Assembly: GCA_963977005.1 (NCBI GenBank) | Contig: CAXBMQ010000007.1 | Location: 62,001-126,000, forward strand | Reading direction: 5' to 3' | Source of the DNA: CAXBCP01 sp963977005 | GTDB lineage: Bacteria > Pseudomonadota > Alphaproteobacteria > MPNO01 > UBA830 | DNA length: 64,000 nt | Part shown: positions 26,297 through 34,260 of the stretch, one piece after another | Position numbering within the stretch: the stretch's first letter is position 1 | Layout of the letters: each line of letters begins with the position of its first letter | The notes under the pieces: generated by a model | What the model was told of the DNA's origin: nothing | Seen by the model: only the letters and a program-made list of their open reading frames with translations | Database searches by the model: none | Translations under genes and position numbers: made by a program

Positions 26297-26899
26297 CTAG
26301 TCGTTCCGGATCATGGCAAGGAATTCCCGGCGCGTAGACGGGTCGTCCCTGAAGGCACCGAGCATCTGGCTGGTCACCGTGTCGGCACCGGGTTTGTGAA
26401 CGCCGCGCGTTGTCATGCACTGGTGGCTTGCCTCGATTACAACGGCGACACCCTGCGGCTTGAGAACGCGGTCGATCGTCGCGGCGATATCCACGGTCAT
26501 CTTTTCCTGGATCTGCAGGCGTTTCGAAAATATCTCGACCACGCGCGCGAGCTTGCTGATTCCGACGACACGACTATTCGGAATGTAAGCAACGTGCGCC
26601 TTGCCGCTGATCGGCACCATGTGATGTTCGCAATGCGATTCCACGGCGATGTCCCGGATCAGGACCATTTCGTCGTAACCGCCCGTTTCCTCGAAGGTTT
26701 TCATCAGGACCTGTTCCGGGTCCTGATCGTAGCCTGCGTAGAATTCGTTATATGACCGCGCCACCCGGGCGGGTGTTTCAAGCAGGCCTTCCCGGTCGGG
26801 GTCGTCGCCGGCCCAGCGAATCAGGGTGCGGACCGCGTCTTCCGCTTCTTCCTGTGTCGGCCTTCCGGTTTTCCTGCCGGATTCGACAATAGCATCCAT
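26297..26899 (-). CDS. folE: GTP cyclohydrolase I
   Basis: A 200-residue homodecameric enzyme that converts GTP to dihydroneopterin triphosphate, first step of folate synthesis. Zinc ligands are visible in ESHCEHHMVP (Cys and His) and SHQCMTTRGV (Cys). Further motifs: IPNSRVVGISKLARVVEIFSKR and the RLQIQE signature. The start at 26899 follows AGGAG by 8 bases; an upstream in-frame ATG would translate the ribosome binding site itself. First gene of the folE-hisI-MetE-like operon, reading away from the divergent CBS gene. Confidence 0.97.
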   Translation of the reverse strand: MDAIVESGRKTGRPTQEEAEDAVRTLIRWAGDDPDREGLLETPARVARSYNEFYAGYDQDPEQVLMKTFEETGGYDEMVLIRDIAVESHCEHHMVPISGKAHVAYIPNSRVVGISKLARVVEIFSKRLQIQEKMTVDIAATIDRVLKPQGVAVVIEASHQCMTTRGVHKPGADTVTSQMLGAFRDDPSTRREFLAMIRND

Positions 26900-27067
26900 C
26901 GTTCTCTCCTTCATCACATGAGTATACGCGGACCGGCAGTAACGGGCGAGCCCACATCAACATTACGTTGCCGGATGCATGAACGGACCACAATCAAGAG
27001 AATTTTAATCATATCGGCCTAGCTATAAGCGGCGGTAATTTGTCCACCGACCTGCGGGAATGATCCT

Positions 27068-27529
27068 ATGAATGTGCAAGAAATTCTTGATCTCAAGGGA
27101 AATTTTGTCCTGACGATCCGTCCGGAAGCGACCGTCAGTGAAGCCGCTGGCGTGCTTGCCAAGAACCATATCGGTGCGATCGTCGTTATCGATGCTGCCG
27201 GCGGTATCGCGGGAATTCTGTCGGAACGCGACGTGGCGGTCTCGCTGCCAGATTACGGCGCGGCGCTCGGAGAAACCCATGTTTCCGAAATCATGACGGC
27301 CGATGTCGTCGCGTGCGACACGGCGACAACGGTGAAGCAGGTTCTCGACATTATGGTGAGTAACGGCATTCGTCATCTTCCGGTCGTTGAAAACGATGAA
27401 CTCAAAGGCGTCGTCTCGCTTCGCGATGTTGTTGGTAACTGGTTGGGCGCGATTACGGGAGATCCCGTCGAAGATCTCGACGAAATTCCACTCGATCCGT
27501 TTGAAACCGGCCGAATTACGGCGGCTTGA
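27068..27529 (+). CDS. Two-CBS-domain protein
   Basis: A 153-residue protein made of a tandem pair of CBS domains and nothing else. The first runs to about residue 65 (AVVIDAAGGIAGILSERDVA-like end) and the second from about residue 75 (SEIMTADVVACDTAT to GVVSLRDVVGNWL). Such Bateman modules bind adenine nucleotides or other ligands and act as stand-alone sensors. It is followed 21 bases later by a CheY-like gene, so the two may be one transcript. Target unknown. Confidence 0.92.
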   Translation: MNVQEILDLKGNFVLTIRPEATVSEAAGVLAKNHIGAIVVIDAAGGIAGILSERDVAVSLPDYGAALGETHVSEIMTADVVACDTATTVKQVLDIMVSNGIRHLPVVENDELKGVVSLRDVVGNWLGAITGDPVEDLDEIPLDPFETGRITAA

Positions 27530-27550
27530 GACGGAGTATCAGAGACCAGA

Positions 27551-28072
27551 ATGTTCGGTGGACCGAAACTCCAGGCACTTAGCGTTCTTGTTGTCGACGA
27601 CAACAAGTTCATGCGCACGGTCGTAGAGAACCTATGCAAGGGTCTGGGCCTCGGAGACTTTTCGCAGGCAGAGAGTGTCGAGGAAGCTCTGAATATCCTG
27701 CGTGAACGCCCGATCGATCTTGTTGTAACCGATTGGCATATGGAGCCGATGGACGGTCTGACATTCGTGAAATACCTGCGCAACGATCCACAGAGTCCGA
27801 ACCCTTACGTCCCGATCATCATGCTGACCGGCCATGGCGACCGGGACCGGGTCTGCGAGGCGCGCGATGCCGGCGTCAACATGTTCATGGCCAAGCCGAT
27901 TTCAGCGAAAGCGATGTACGAGCGGCTCGTCTGGATGATCAATCACCCGCTGCCCTTTATCCGGACCAATGACTATTTCGGTCCCGACCGCCGGCGAAAG
28001 GATATGGGGGCGCCCGCCGGAATCGGCGAACGGCGTGCCGAACAGATCGAGATGATGGGCAAGACCGGCTGA
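27551..28072 (+). CDS. CheY-like response regulator receiver protein
   Basis: A 173-residue protein consisting of a receiver domain (residues about 10-130) and a short basic tail, with no output domain. The full active site is present: acidic pocket D16-D17 (VVDDNKFMR), phospho-acceptor D61 (VVTDWHM), T93 (MLTGH) and K115 (AKPIS). The tail holds YFGPDRRRKD, a sequence seen in alphaproteobacterial single-receiver proteins. It would relay phosphate or act by protein contact. It sits between a CBS gene and the molybdoenzyme operon. Confidence 0.93.
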   Translation: MFGGPKLQALSVLVVDDNKFMRTVVENLCKGLGLGDFSQAESVEEALNILRERPIDLVVTDWHMEPMDGLTFVKYLRNDPQSPNPYVPIIMLTGHGDRDRVCEARDAGVNMFMAKPISAKAMYERLVWMINHPLPFIRTNDYFGPDRRRKDMGAPAGIGERRAEQIEMMGKTG

Positions 28073-28189
28073 GTTGCCGCCACCGCGCGCCAGGCGCTGT
28101 GTCAAATTGCCGATCCGCGGCACCCCTACTTGAACGTGGGACAGTGCCCGGATACCTTTCTCCTGACGGTGTGACCTTCAGGGATATCC

Positions 28190-30940
28190 ATGGCGCCCAA
28201 AATCAAGGACAGGAAAAAAGTTCCGGTTTACTGCTACCAGTGCGTGGCGGGACCGGATCTGATGCGCGTTGAGGTGGAGGACGGCGTAGCGACGCGGATC
28301 GAATCCAATTACAATATCACCGACAGGCACCCCGGCGGCGGCAGGGTCTGCGTAAAGGCCTACGGTCTTATCCAGAAAACCTATAATCCGAACCGCGTTA
28401 CGTCGCCGATGAAGCGCACGAACCCCAAGAAGGGCCGTCACGAAGACCCGGGTTTCGCACCGATAACCTGGGAAGAGGCGCTGGATACAATCGCGGCCAG
28501 GATGTGCGACATGAGATCGCGCGGCGCGAAGGACGAAAGCGGTTATCCTCGACTCGCCGTTTCTTTCGGCGGCGGCGGCACACCGACGCAATACATGGGA
28601 ACGTTTCCAGCCTTTCTGGCGGCCTGGGGGCCGCTCGACATGGGGTTCGGCGGCGGGCAGGGGGTGAAATGCTATCACTCCGAGCATCTCTACGGCGAAT
28701 TGTGGCACCGCGCGTTCATCGTTTCGCCGGACACGCCTTACTGCAATTACGTGATCAATTGCGGCAACAATGTCGAGGCGTCCGGGGGCGTTGCCGGGGT
28801 CTGGCGCCAGGCGGACGCCCGCGTGCGCGGGCTAAAACGGGTACAGGTCGAACCGCATCTGTCGATCACCGGTGCGTTGTCGGCCGAATGGATTCCGATC
28901 AAACCAAAGACCGATGCGGCTTTCCTGTTTGCGCTGATCCACCGCATGATCGTCGAGCGCGACTGGAACGAGACCTGCGACGTACGCGCCCTCAAGGAAG
29001 ACACCACGTCGCCCTATCTGATCGGGCCGAACGGCTACTACATGCGCGATCCCGAAACGCGCAAGCCGCTGATCGGCGACCTGTCCGATGGCACGATAAA
29101 GCCGTGGGATGCCGAGATCGGCGACGCCGCGCTTGAGGGCACTTACGCGGTTTCCGGTATCGAGGACGGGCCGGACGGGCAGGTCTGGCAGCATGACAGT
29201 GTCGATGCCCGTCCGGCCTTCCAGCTATTGCTCGATCACATGAAGCAGTTCGACCCGGAATGGGCCGAGGGCGAATGCGATGTGCCGGCCGCAAAAATCC
29301 GCCAGGTCGCCGACGAATATGTGGCCCATGCCTGTATTGGCGAGACGATCGAGATCGAAGGGGTCGAAATGCCGTTTCGCCCCGTCGCGGTGATGCTCGG
29401 CAAGGGGGTCAATAACGGCTGGGGCGGCTACCAGACATGCTGGGCGCGCACCCTGCTGGCGTCGCTGGTCGGCGCCCTCGAAGTGCCGGGTGGGACATTG
29501 GGTACGGCGGTGAAGCTGAACCGTCCCGCCGATAATCGACTGAAAACCGTGCGGCCGACCAATGACGGCGTGATGGACTACCCTTTCAATCAAACGTCGA
29601 AAGACGAATGGCTGGCCGATCCGCACATTCGGAACGCCTATAAAACGCTGGTGCCCATGGCCGCTGATTCCGCCTGGTCGCCGGCGCTGGGACCGGCACA
29701 TCTGCCATGGCTGTTTCAGAAAAAGCAGCCGTCGAACTGGCCGAAGCAGACCAAGCCCGAAATGTGGATCAATTACCGGACCAACCCCGCGATCTCGTCG
29801 TGGAATGCGCCCGAAGTTGCCGAGCGGATCGCCGAGTTCCCCTTCACGGTCTCGTTTGCCTATACTCGCGATGAAACCAACCACATGGCGGATATCATCC
29901 TGCCCGACTGCACGGATCTCGAAAGCCTGCAGCTTATACAGATCGGGTCGACCAAGTTTACCGAGCAGTTCTGGAAACATCAGGGCTGGGCAATCCGTCA
30001 GCCAGCGGTGGTGCCCCAGGTCGACGCGATGGACATGACCGATATCGCAACCGCGCTTGCCGACCGGGTCGGGCTCCTGGAAGAATATAACGCTGCAATC
30101 AACAGGGGAGCCGCCGGTGCGCGCCTGCAGGACCGTGACGGCGCCTATGATTATGGCCTCGACACAGCGGTCCCGCATCAGCGCGAGGAAATCTGGGATG
30201 CGGTCTGCAAGGCGGCGAGCCATTCGCTGAGCGATGGCGAGGAGGTCCGCAACCTCGACTGGTTCGCCGAGAACGGGTTCATGCTGAAACCGTTTCCCCA
30301 GCTCCAATGGTATCTCTATCCGAAAATGAAGGAAGAAAAGCTGCGTTTCGAGATGCCCTACCAGGAGCGTATCAAGCGCCATGGCGCGCAGCTCGCCAAC
30401 CGGCTGCACGAAATCGGTGTCGACTGGTGGGAAAAACAGCTCGACGAATACGAGCCGCTGCCGTCTTACGAGCCGTTCCCCGATATCTGGACCGACCATA
30501 TCAGGGAGTCCGGCGGCGACCCGGAAGACTATCCGTTCTTCGCGCTTACCGCGCGGTCGATGCAGTATTCCTGGGGTGCCAATGTCGGTATCCCGCTGAT
30601 CAACGAGGTCGCAAACAATATTTCGGGCCACAAGGGCGTGATCATCAACCGGACGCGGGCAAAGGAACTGGGAATCGCCGAGGGCGACGCCGTGGAGATT
30701 TCATCTGTGACGGGGGCAACCAAGGGGTACGCCGTTTTGCGTGAGGGCATTCGCCCCGACACCGTGCTGATGATCGGCCAGTTCGACCACTGGGCGACGC
30801 CCTATGCAAAGGATCTCAATTTGCCGAGCCTGAACTCCGTGACGTCCCTGTCGCTGTCGCTGACGGATTCCACGGGGTCGAGCGCCGATCTCGCGCGAAT
30901 CAAAATACGCCGGATCGATGGCGCAAGGCGGGCGGTATGA
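28190..30940 (+). CDS. DMSO-reductase-family molybdopterin oxidoreductase, catalytic subunit
   Basis: A 916-residue bis-molybdopterin enzyme subunit. N-terminal cysteines C15-X2-C18 and C54 match an [4Fe-4S] motif, but the third of the four usual Cys (normally X3 after the second) is missing. Landmarks: GGGRVCVKAYGL, PITWEEALDTIA, probable Mo ligand C161 in GVKCYHSEH, YVINCGNNVEASGG, MADIILPDCTDLES and NRTRAKELGIAEGDAV in the C-terminal domain. There is no Tat signal, so it should face the cytoplasm, unlike most such enzymes. It is coupled (ATGA) to a ferredoxin/NrfD fusion. Phenylacetyl-CoA:acceptor oxidoreductase (PadBCD) is a possible relative because of orientation and the crotonase in the operon; other branches are not excluded. 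Confidence 0.9.
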   Translation: MAPKIKDRKKVPVYCYQCVAGPDLMRVEVEDGVATRIESNYNITDRHPGGGRVCVKAYGLIQKTYNPNRVTSPMKRTNPKKGRHEDPGFAPITWEEALDTIAARMCDMRSRGAKDESGYPRLAVSFGGGGTPTQYMGTFPAFLAAWGPLDMGFGGGQGVKCYHSEHLYGELWHRAFIVSPDTPYCNYVINCGNNVEASGGVAGVWRQADARVRGLKRVQVEPHLSITGALSAEWIPIKPKTDAAFLFALIHRMIVERDWNETCDVRALKEDTTSPYLIGPNGYYMRDPETRKPLIGDLSDGTIKPWDAEIGDAALEGTYAVSGIEDGPDGQVWQHDSVDARPAFQLLLDHMKQFDPEWAEGECDVPAAKIRQVADEYVAHACIGETIEIEGVEMPFRPVAVMLGKGVNNGWGGYQTCWARTLLASLVGALEVPGGTLGTAVKLNRPADNRLKTVRPTNDGVMDYPFNQTSKDEWLADPHIRNAYKTLVPMAADSAWSPALGPAHLPWLFQKKQPSNWPKQTKPEMWINYRTNPAISSWNAPEVAERIAEFPFTVSFAYTRDETNHMADIILPDCTDLESLQLIQIGSTKFTEQFWKHQGWAIRQPAVVPQVDAMDMTDIATALADRVGLLEEYNAAINRGAAGARLQDRDGAYDYGLDTAVPHQREEIWDAVCKAASHSLSDGEEVRNLDWFAENGFMLKPFPQLQWYLYPKMKEEKLRFEMPYQERIKRHGAQLANRLHEIGVDWWEKQLDEYEPLPSYEPFPDIWTDHIRESGGDPEDYPFFALTARSMQYSWGANVGIPLINEVANNISGHKGVIINRTRAKELGIAEGDAVEISSVTGATKGYAVLREGIRPDTVLMIGQFDHWATPYAKDLNLPSLNSVTSLSLSLTDSTGSSADLARIKIRRIDGARRAV

Positions 30941-32562
30941 CGCCGGACGGCGGCGCGCCCGGCGCACCGGGAACACCCCGTTACGGGATGGTTGTCGATC
31001 TGAACCGCTGCGTCGGCTGTCAGACCTGCACGATTGCCTGCAAGCATGCGAATGACACCCCGCCCGGCGTGCAGTGGCGCAAGGTCCTGGATATCGAGCG
31101 CGGCACCTTTCCCGACGTCGAACGCCTGTTCATGGTCGTCGGCTGCCAGCACTGCGCTGAGCCGCCCTGCGTGCCGGTATGTCCGACGGGCGCAACGAAA
31201 CAGAGAGCCGACGGGCTGGTCACAATGGCATACGATACCTGCATCGGTTGCGGGTATTGCGCGGTCTCCTGTCCGTATCAGGCGCGCACGATCGGGCACG
31301 GAGAGGACTGGTATTACGGCGAAGAGACGAAACAGGAAGCACATGTTTTCCATGACGAGCGCGTTGGCGTGGCCACCAAGTGCACCTTCTGCGTCGAGCG
31401 TATAGACGAGGCGAAGGAAGAGGGGATGACGCCCGGAGTCGACCTCGAATATTCGCCGGCCTGTTCGTCGTCCTGCATCGCGAGCGCTTTGCATTTCGGC
31501 GATTTCAACGATCCGGACAGCAATGTCTCGAAGCTGGCCGCCGAAAACAGTTTTTTCCAGATGCACGAAGATCTCGGGACGGACCCGCAGATCAAATACC
31601 TTTACGAAGTGCCCAACGCGATGCCGGGCCGCGATCCCGAACCGGAGGATACCGAAGACGAAGCGATGAGCGACCCGGCGAATCCGCTGGTGGGCGCCCG
31701 TCAGACGTTCTGGGATTACCGCGCTGCGATGAATTTCACCATGGGCGGTATGTCGTCCGGTCTTGTGGTGATGGCGACCGCCGCACATTTCGTCTCCGGG
31801 TTGTCGTCCGAGGCGTTGCTTTACCTGAATACCGCTGCCGGTGCCGGCATGGCGGTCGGACTGTTCTTTGTCTTCATGGAGATAGGCCGGAAGATCCGGT
31901 TCTGGCGAGCGCTGATGCGGCCTCAATCGTCCTGGATGACCCGCGAGACCTACGCCGTTGCGCTGTTTTACCCGGCGTTGCTCGCCGATCTGATATGGCC
32001 GGGTCCGGTGCTTCATCTCGTCGTCGCGCTCGCGGCACTGGCATTCCTGTATTGTCAGGGGCGGATATTGCACGCGGCCAGGGGAATACCCGCCTGGCGC
32101 GTCGGGCTGATCCCCACCATGCTGGTCATGTCCGGTCTGCTCGAAGGTGTCGGCCTGCTCGGTATTGCGAGCGGCCTCGCATCGTGGCGGTTCGATGCGT
32201 CGATGGCCTTTATTTCTACTTGGGGTGCGTTGCTCGCGCTCGCCAACATGCTGATCTGGCAGCGATATTATGCGTTCGCGAAACGCGATGGCGTGCCGCC
32301 CCTGGCGCGTGCGGAACTGCAAAAACTGACCCCCGCTCTTCGCCTGGTCGGTCATATCACGCCGCTGGTGATGTTTGCGCTGGCGACGGCGTTCAGTGAA
32401 TCGATGCTTGCCATCGCCGGCGTCGCCGCGGTGGCAGGAGGGGTGATGTGGAAATTCACGGTGATCACCCGTGCCTGTCATCAGCAGGGTTTCGCGATGC
32501 CGAAGATGCCGCAACGCGGATCGGGCGACCGGGCCGCCCCGGCCCGCCTGGGCGGTTTGTAG
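30937..32562 (+). CDS. Fused four-cluster ferredoxin and NrfD/DmsC-type membrane subunit
   Basis: A 541-residue fusion. Residues about 15-215 are an electron-transfer subunit with four Cys-rich motifs: CVGCQTCTIAC, CQHCAEPPCVPVCP, CIGCGYCAVSCP and CTFCVERI plus CSSSC. A linker rich in Glu, Asp and Pro follows (about 230-250). Residues from about 265 hold eight or so hydrophobic helices of the NrfD/DmsC quinone-linked anchor type. Normally these are two proteins. It should move electrons from the Mo subunit to or from the quinone pool. It starts inside the stop of the Mo subunit gene and is followed 14 bases later by an unknown membrane protein gene. Confidence 0.9.
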   Translation: MTPDGGAPGAPGTPRYGMVVDLNRCVGCQTCTIACKHANDTPPGVQWRKVLDIERGTFPDVERLFMVVGCQHCAEPPCVPVCPTGATKQRADGLVTMAYDTCIGCGYCAVSCPYQARTIGHGEDWYYGEETKQEAHVFHDERVGVATKCTFCVERIDEAKEEGMTPGVDLEYSPACSSSCIASALHFGDFNDPDSNVSKLAAENSFFQMHEDLGTDPQIKYLYEVPNAMPGRDPEPEDTEDEAMSDPANPLVGARQTFWDYRAAMNFTMGGMSSGLVVMATAAHFVSGLSSEALLYLNTAAGAGMAVGLFFVFMEIGRKIRFWRALMRPQSSWMTRETYAVALFYPALLADLIWPGPVLHLVVALAALAFLYCQGRILHAARGIPAWRVGLIPTMLVMSGLLEGVGLLGIASGLASWRFDASMAFISTWGALLALANMLIWQRYYAFAKRDGVPPLARAELQKLTPALRLVGHITPLVMFALATAFSESMLAIAGVAAVAGGVMWKFTVITRACHQQGFAMPKMPQRGSGDRAAPARLGGL

Positions 32563-32576
32563 GAAAGAGTCGCCGT

Positions 32577-33374
32577 ATGTCCGACGTCCAGACGCCCCCG
32601 GATATCGCAGCGATCAGGGCATCGCTTCGCGCACTTGCAGGACAGGCTCTTGAACCGGATGTACAGGTGGAGATCGCCAAGCTGGCCAAGATTGTGACGC
32701 GTCTGGAAACCCGGGGCGACGGGACGGCGAACGCAGATCTCGCGCTGATTATCGGGGCGCTGCAGGCGGAGACGCCGAACCTGGTGCTCGCGCGCGAGCT
32801 GCGCTACGCAATCAAGATGCGTACCGGCGCTTTCAGCAATGCCCGGACGACATGGTTCATGCGGCTCACGGGGGGATCTGCGACGGCGATCATCGTCACC
32901 GGCCTTATTGCCTCCTTTGTCACCTGGATTCTGATTGGCCCGCTCTGGCTATGGGTGTTCGAGGATTTCGAACGCCGCTCGCTCACCTATTTTCCACTGA
33001 ATGAGCTGACCACGGTGGTTATTGCCGCGCTGCTCGGCGCCATGGTCAGCATCATGATCCGGCTCCGCGATCTGGCGGAACCGGACGATTTCAACCCGCG
33101 AATGCTCCTGCTGTCGGCGTTTTTCAAGCCGTATATCGGCGTCATCGTAGCGATCTTTGCCTATGCGACGCTGAAAAGCGGTATCGTCTCGTCTTCGTTC
33201 CTGACCAGTGCGACATCGAGCGAAATGCAGAACGGCATCTACTGGGTGGTTTCCTTTATTTGCGGTTTCAGTGAACGCTTTGCGATGGGACTTGTCGGTA
33301 ATGTCGAAAAGCGGCTCGATGTCGGTACCGCCGAACCCGACAGAGCCGGGACGGACGAGAGGAACGGGAAATGA
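32577..33374 (+). CDS. Unknown membrane protein of the molybdoenzyme operon
   Basis: A 265-residue protein with a soluble helical N-terminus (about 100 residues, rich in Ala, Leu and charged residues) and about four membrane helices in the rest (segments around TAIIVTGLIASFVTWILI, TVVIAALLGAMVSIMI, YIGVIVAIFAYATL and YWVVSFICGF). I do not recognise a family. Start 32577 follows AGGAAAGA. Its stop overlaps the crotonase start (ATGA), so it is coupled to it. Position between the quinone-linked subunit and the crotonase makes it a likely part of the same system. Confidence 0.75.
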   Translation: MSDVQTPPDIAAIRASLRALAGQALEPDVQVEIAKLAKIVTRLETRGDGTANADLALIIGALQAETPNLVLARELRYAIKMRTGAFSNARTTWFMRLTGGSATAIIVTGLIASFVTWILIGPLWLWVFEDFERRSLTYFPLNELTTVVIAALLGAMVSIMIRLRDLAEPDDFNPRMLLLSAFFKPYIGVIVAIFAYATLKSGIVSSSFLTSATSSEMQNGIYWVVSFICGFSERFAMGLVGNVEKRLDVGTAEPDRAGTDERNGK

Positions 33375-34225
33375 AATACCGGTACATAGACTGGCAGGAA
33401 TTCGAGGCGCCCGGCGCCACCGATGGCGAGAGCGTCGGGGTGCTGACGCTCAACCGGCCCGACCGCAAGAACGCGCTGGGACCACGCATGGCGATGGAAC
33501 TGGACACGATTTTTGACGAAATCCGCCACATGCGGGTGCGGGTGGTCGTCATCACCGGCGCGGGGGAGACATTCTGTTCCGGTGGCGATTTGAAGGAAGA
33601 GACGCTGCCGCTGGAACGCCCCGAGGACGATCTTGGCATACGCGGCGAATACGGCGAACTGGCGCAGTGGATGATCAACGACCATTTCCACGTCATCGCG
33701 CAGCGGGCACTGCGGAAACTCGAAGAACTGCCGCAGCCGGTGATTGCGGCGATTGATGGTGCCGCCGTCGGCGCCGGGTTTGAGATGACGCTGGCCTGCG
33801 ATCTGCGCATCATGACCGACCGTGCACGCGTCTCGGAAATCGCGGTGCCGGCCGGGTTCGTTTCCGAATGGAGCTGCCCGCGCAATCTGCCTAAACTGGT
33901 TGGCCTGACGCTGGCCAACGAACTTATCCTGACCGGGCGCTTCGTCGGCGCGGCGGAGGCAAAGGAAATCGGGCTGGTCAACCGCGTTGTCTCGCCGGAA
34001 GACCTGATGGACGAGGCGATGACCATGGCCAGCCAGATTGCCCGCATGCCGTATCTCGGCGTGCGATATGCGAAAGAGCTTCTTCAGCTTTACAATCAGG
34101 ACAATCGGACGACCGAAAACTACAAGGCGGAACTCGACCGGGTGATGGAGATTATCCGCACCGAGGATTCCGCCGAGGGCATCCGCGCATTACTGGAACG
34201 CCGCCCGGCGCGCTGGGCGGAATAG
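33371..34225 (+). CDS. Enoyl-CoA hydratase/isomerase (crotonase) family protein
   Basis: A 284-residue protein with the crotonase fold: LNRPDRKNALG, the first oxyanion-hole strand ETFCSGGDLKEE, and IDGAAVGAGFEMTLACDLR with the second backbone NH. Length and C-terminal helices are normal. It would hydrate, isomerise or cleave a CoA thioester. Coupled to the membrane protein gene before it (ATGA), so the molybdoenzyme operon includes a CoA-substrate enzyme. Exact reaction not predictable because the family is mechanistically diverse. No terminator is visible in the 35 bases before the convergent PhoX gene. Confidence 0.9.
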   Translation: MKYRYIDWQEFEAPGATDGESVGVLTLNRPDRKNALGPRMAMELDTIFDEIRHMRVRVVVITGAGETFCSGGDLKEETLPLERPEDDLGIRGEYGELAQWMINDHFHVIAQRALRKLEELPQPVIAAIDGAAVGAGFEMTLACDLRIMTDRARVSEIAVPAGFVSEWSCPRNLPKLVGLTLANELILTGRFVGAAEAKEIGLVNRVVSPEDLMDEAMTMASQIARMPYLGVRYAKELLQLYNQDNRTTENYKAELDRVMEIIRTEDSAEGIRALLERRPARWAE

Positions 34226-34260
34226 CCGAAGCCACCCCGAGCGCGCGCCAGGCAGACGTA

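Noticed and set aside
30802..32514. 570-codon open frame opposite the ferredoxin/NrfD gene
   Set aside because: Antisense of an obvious iron-sulfur/membrane protein.
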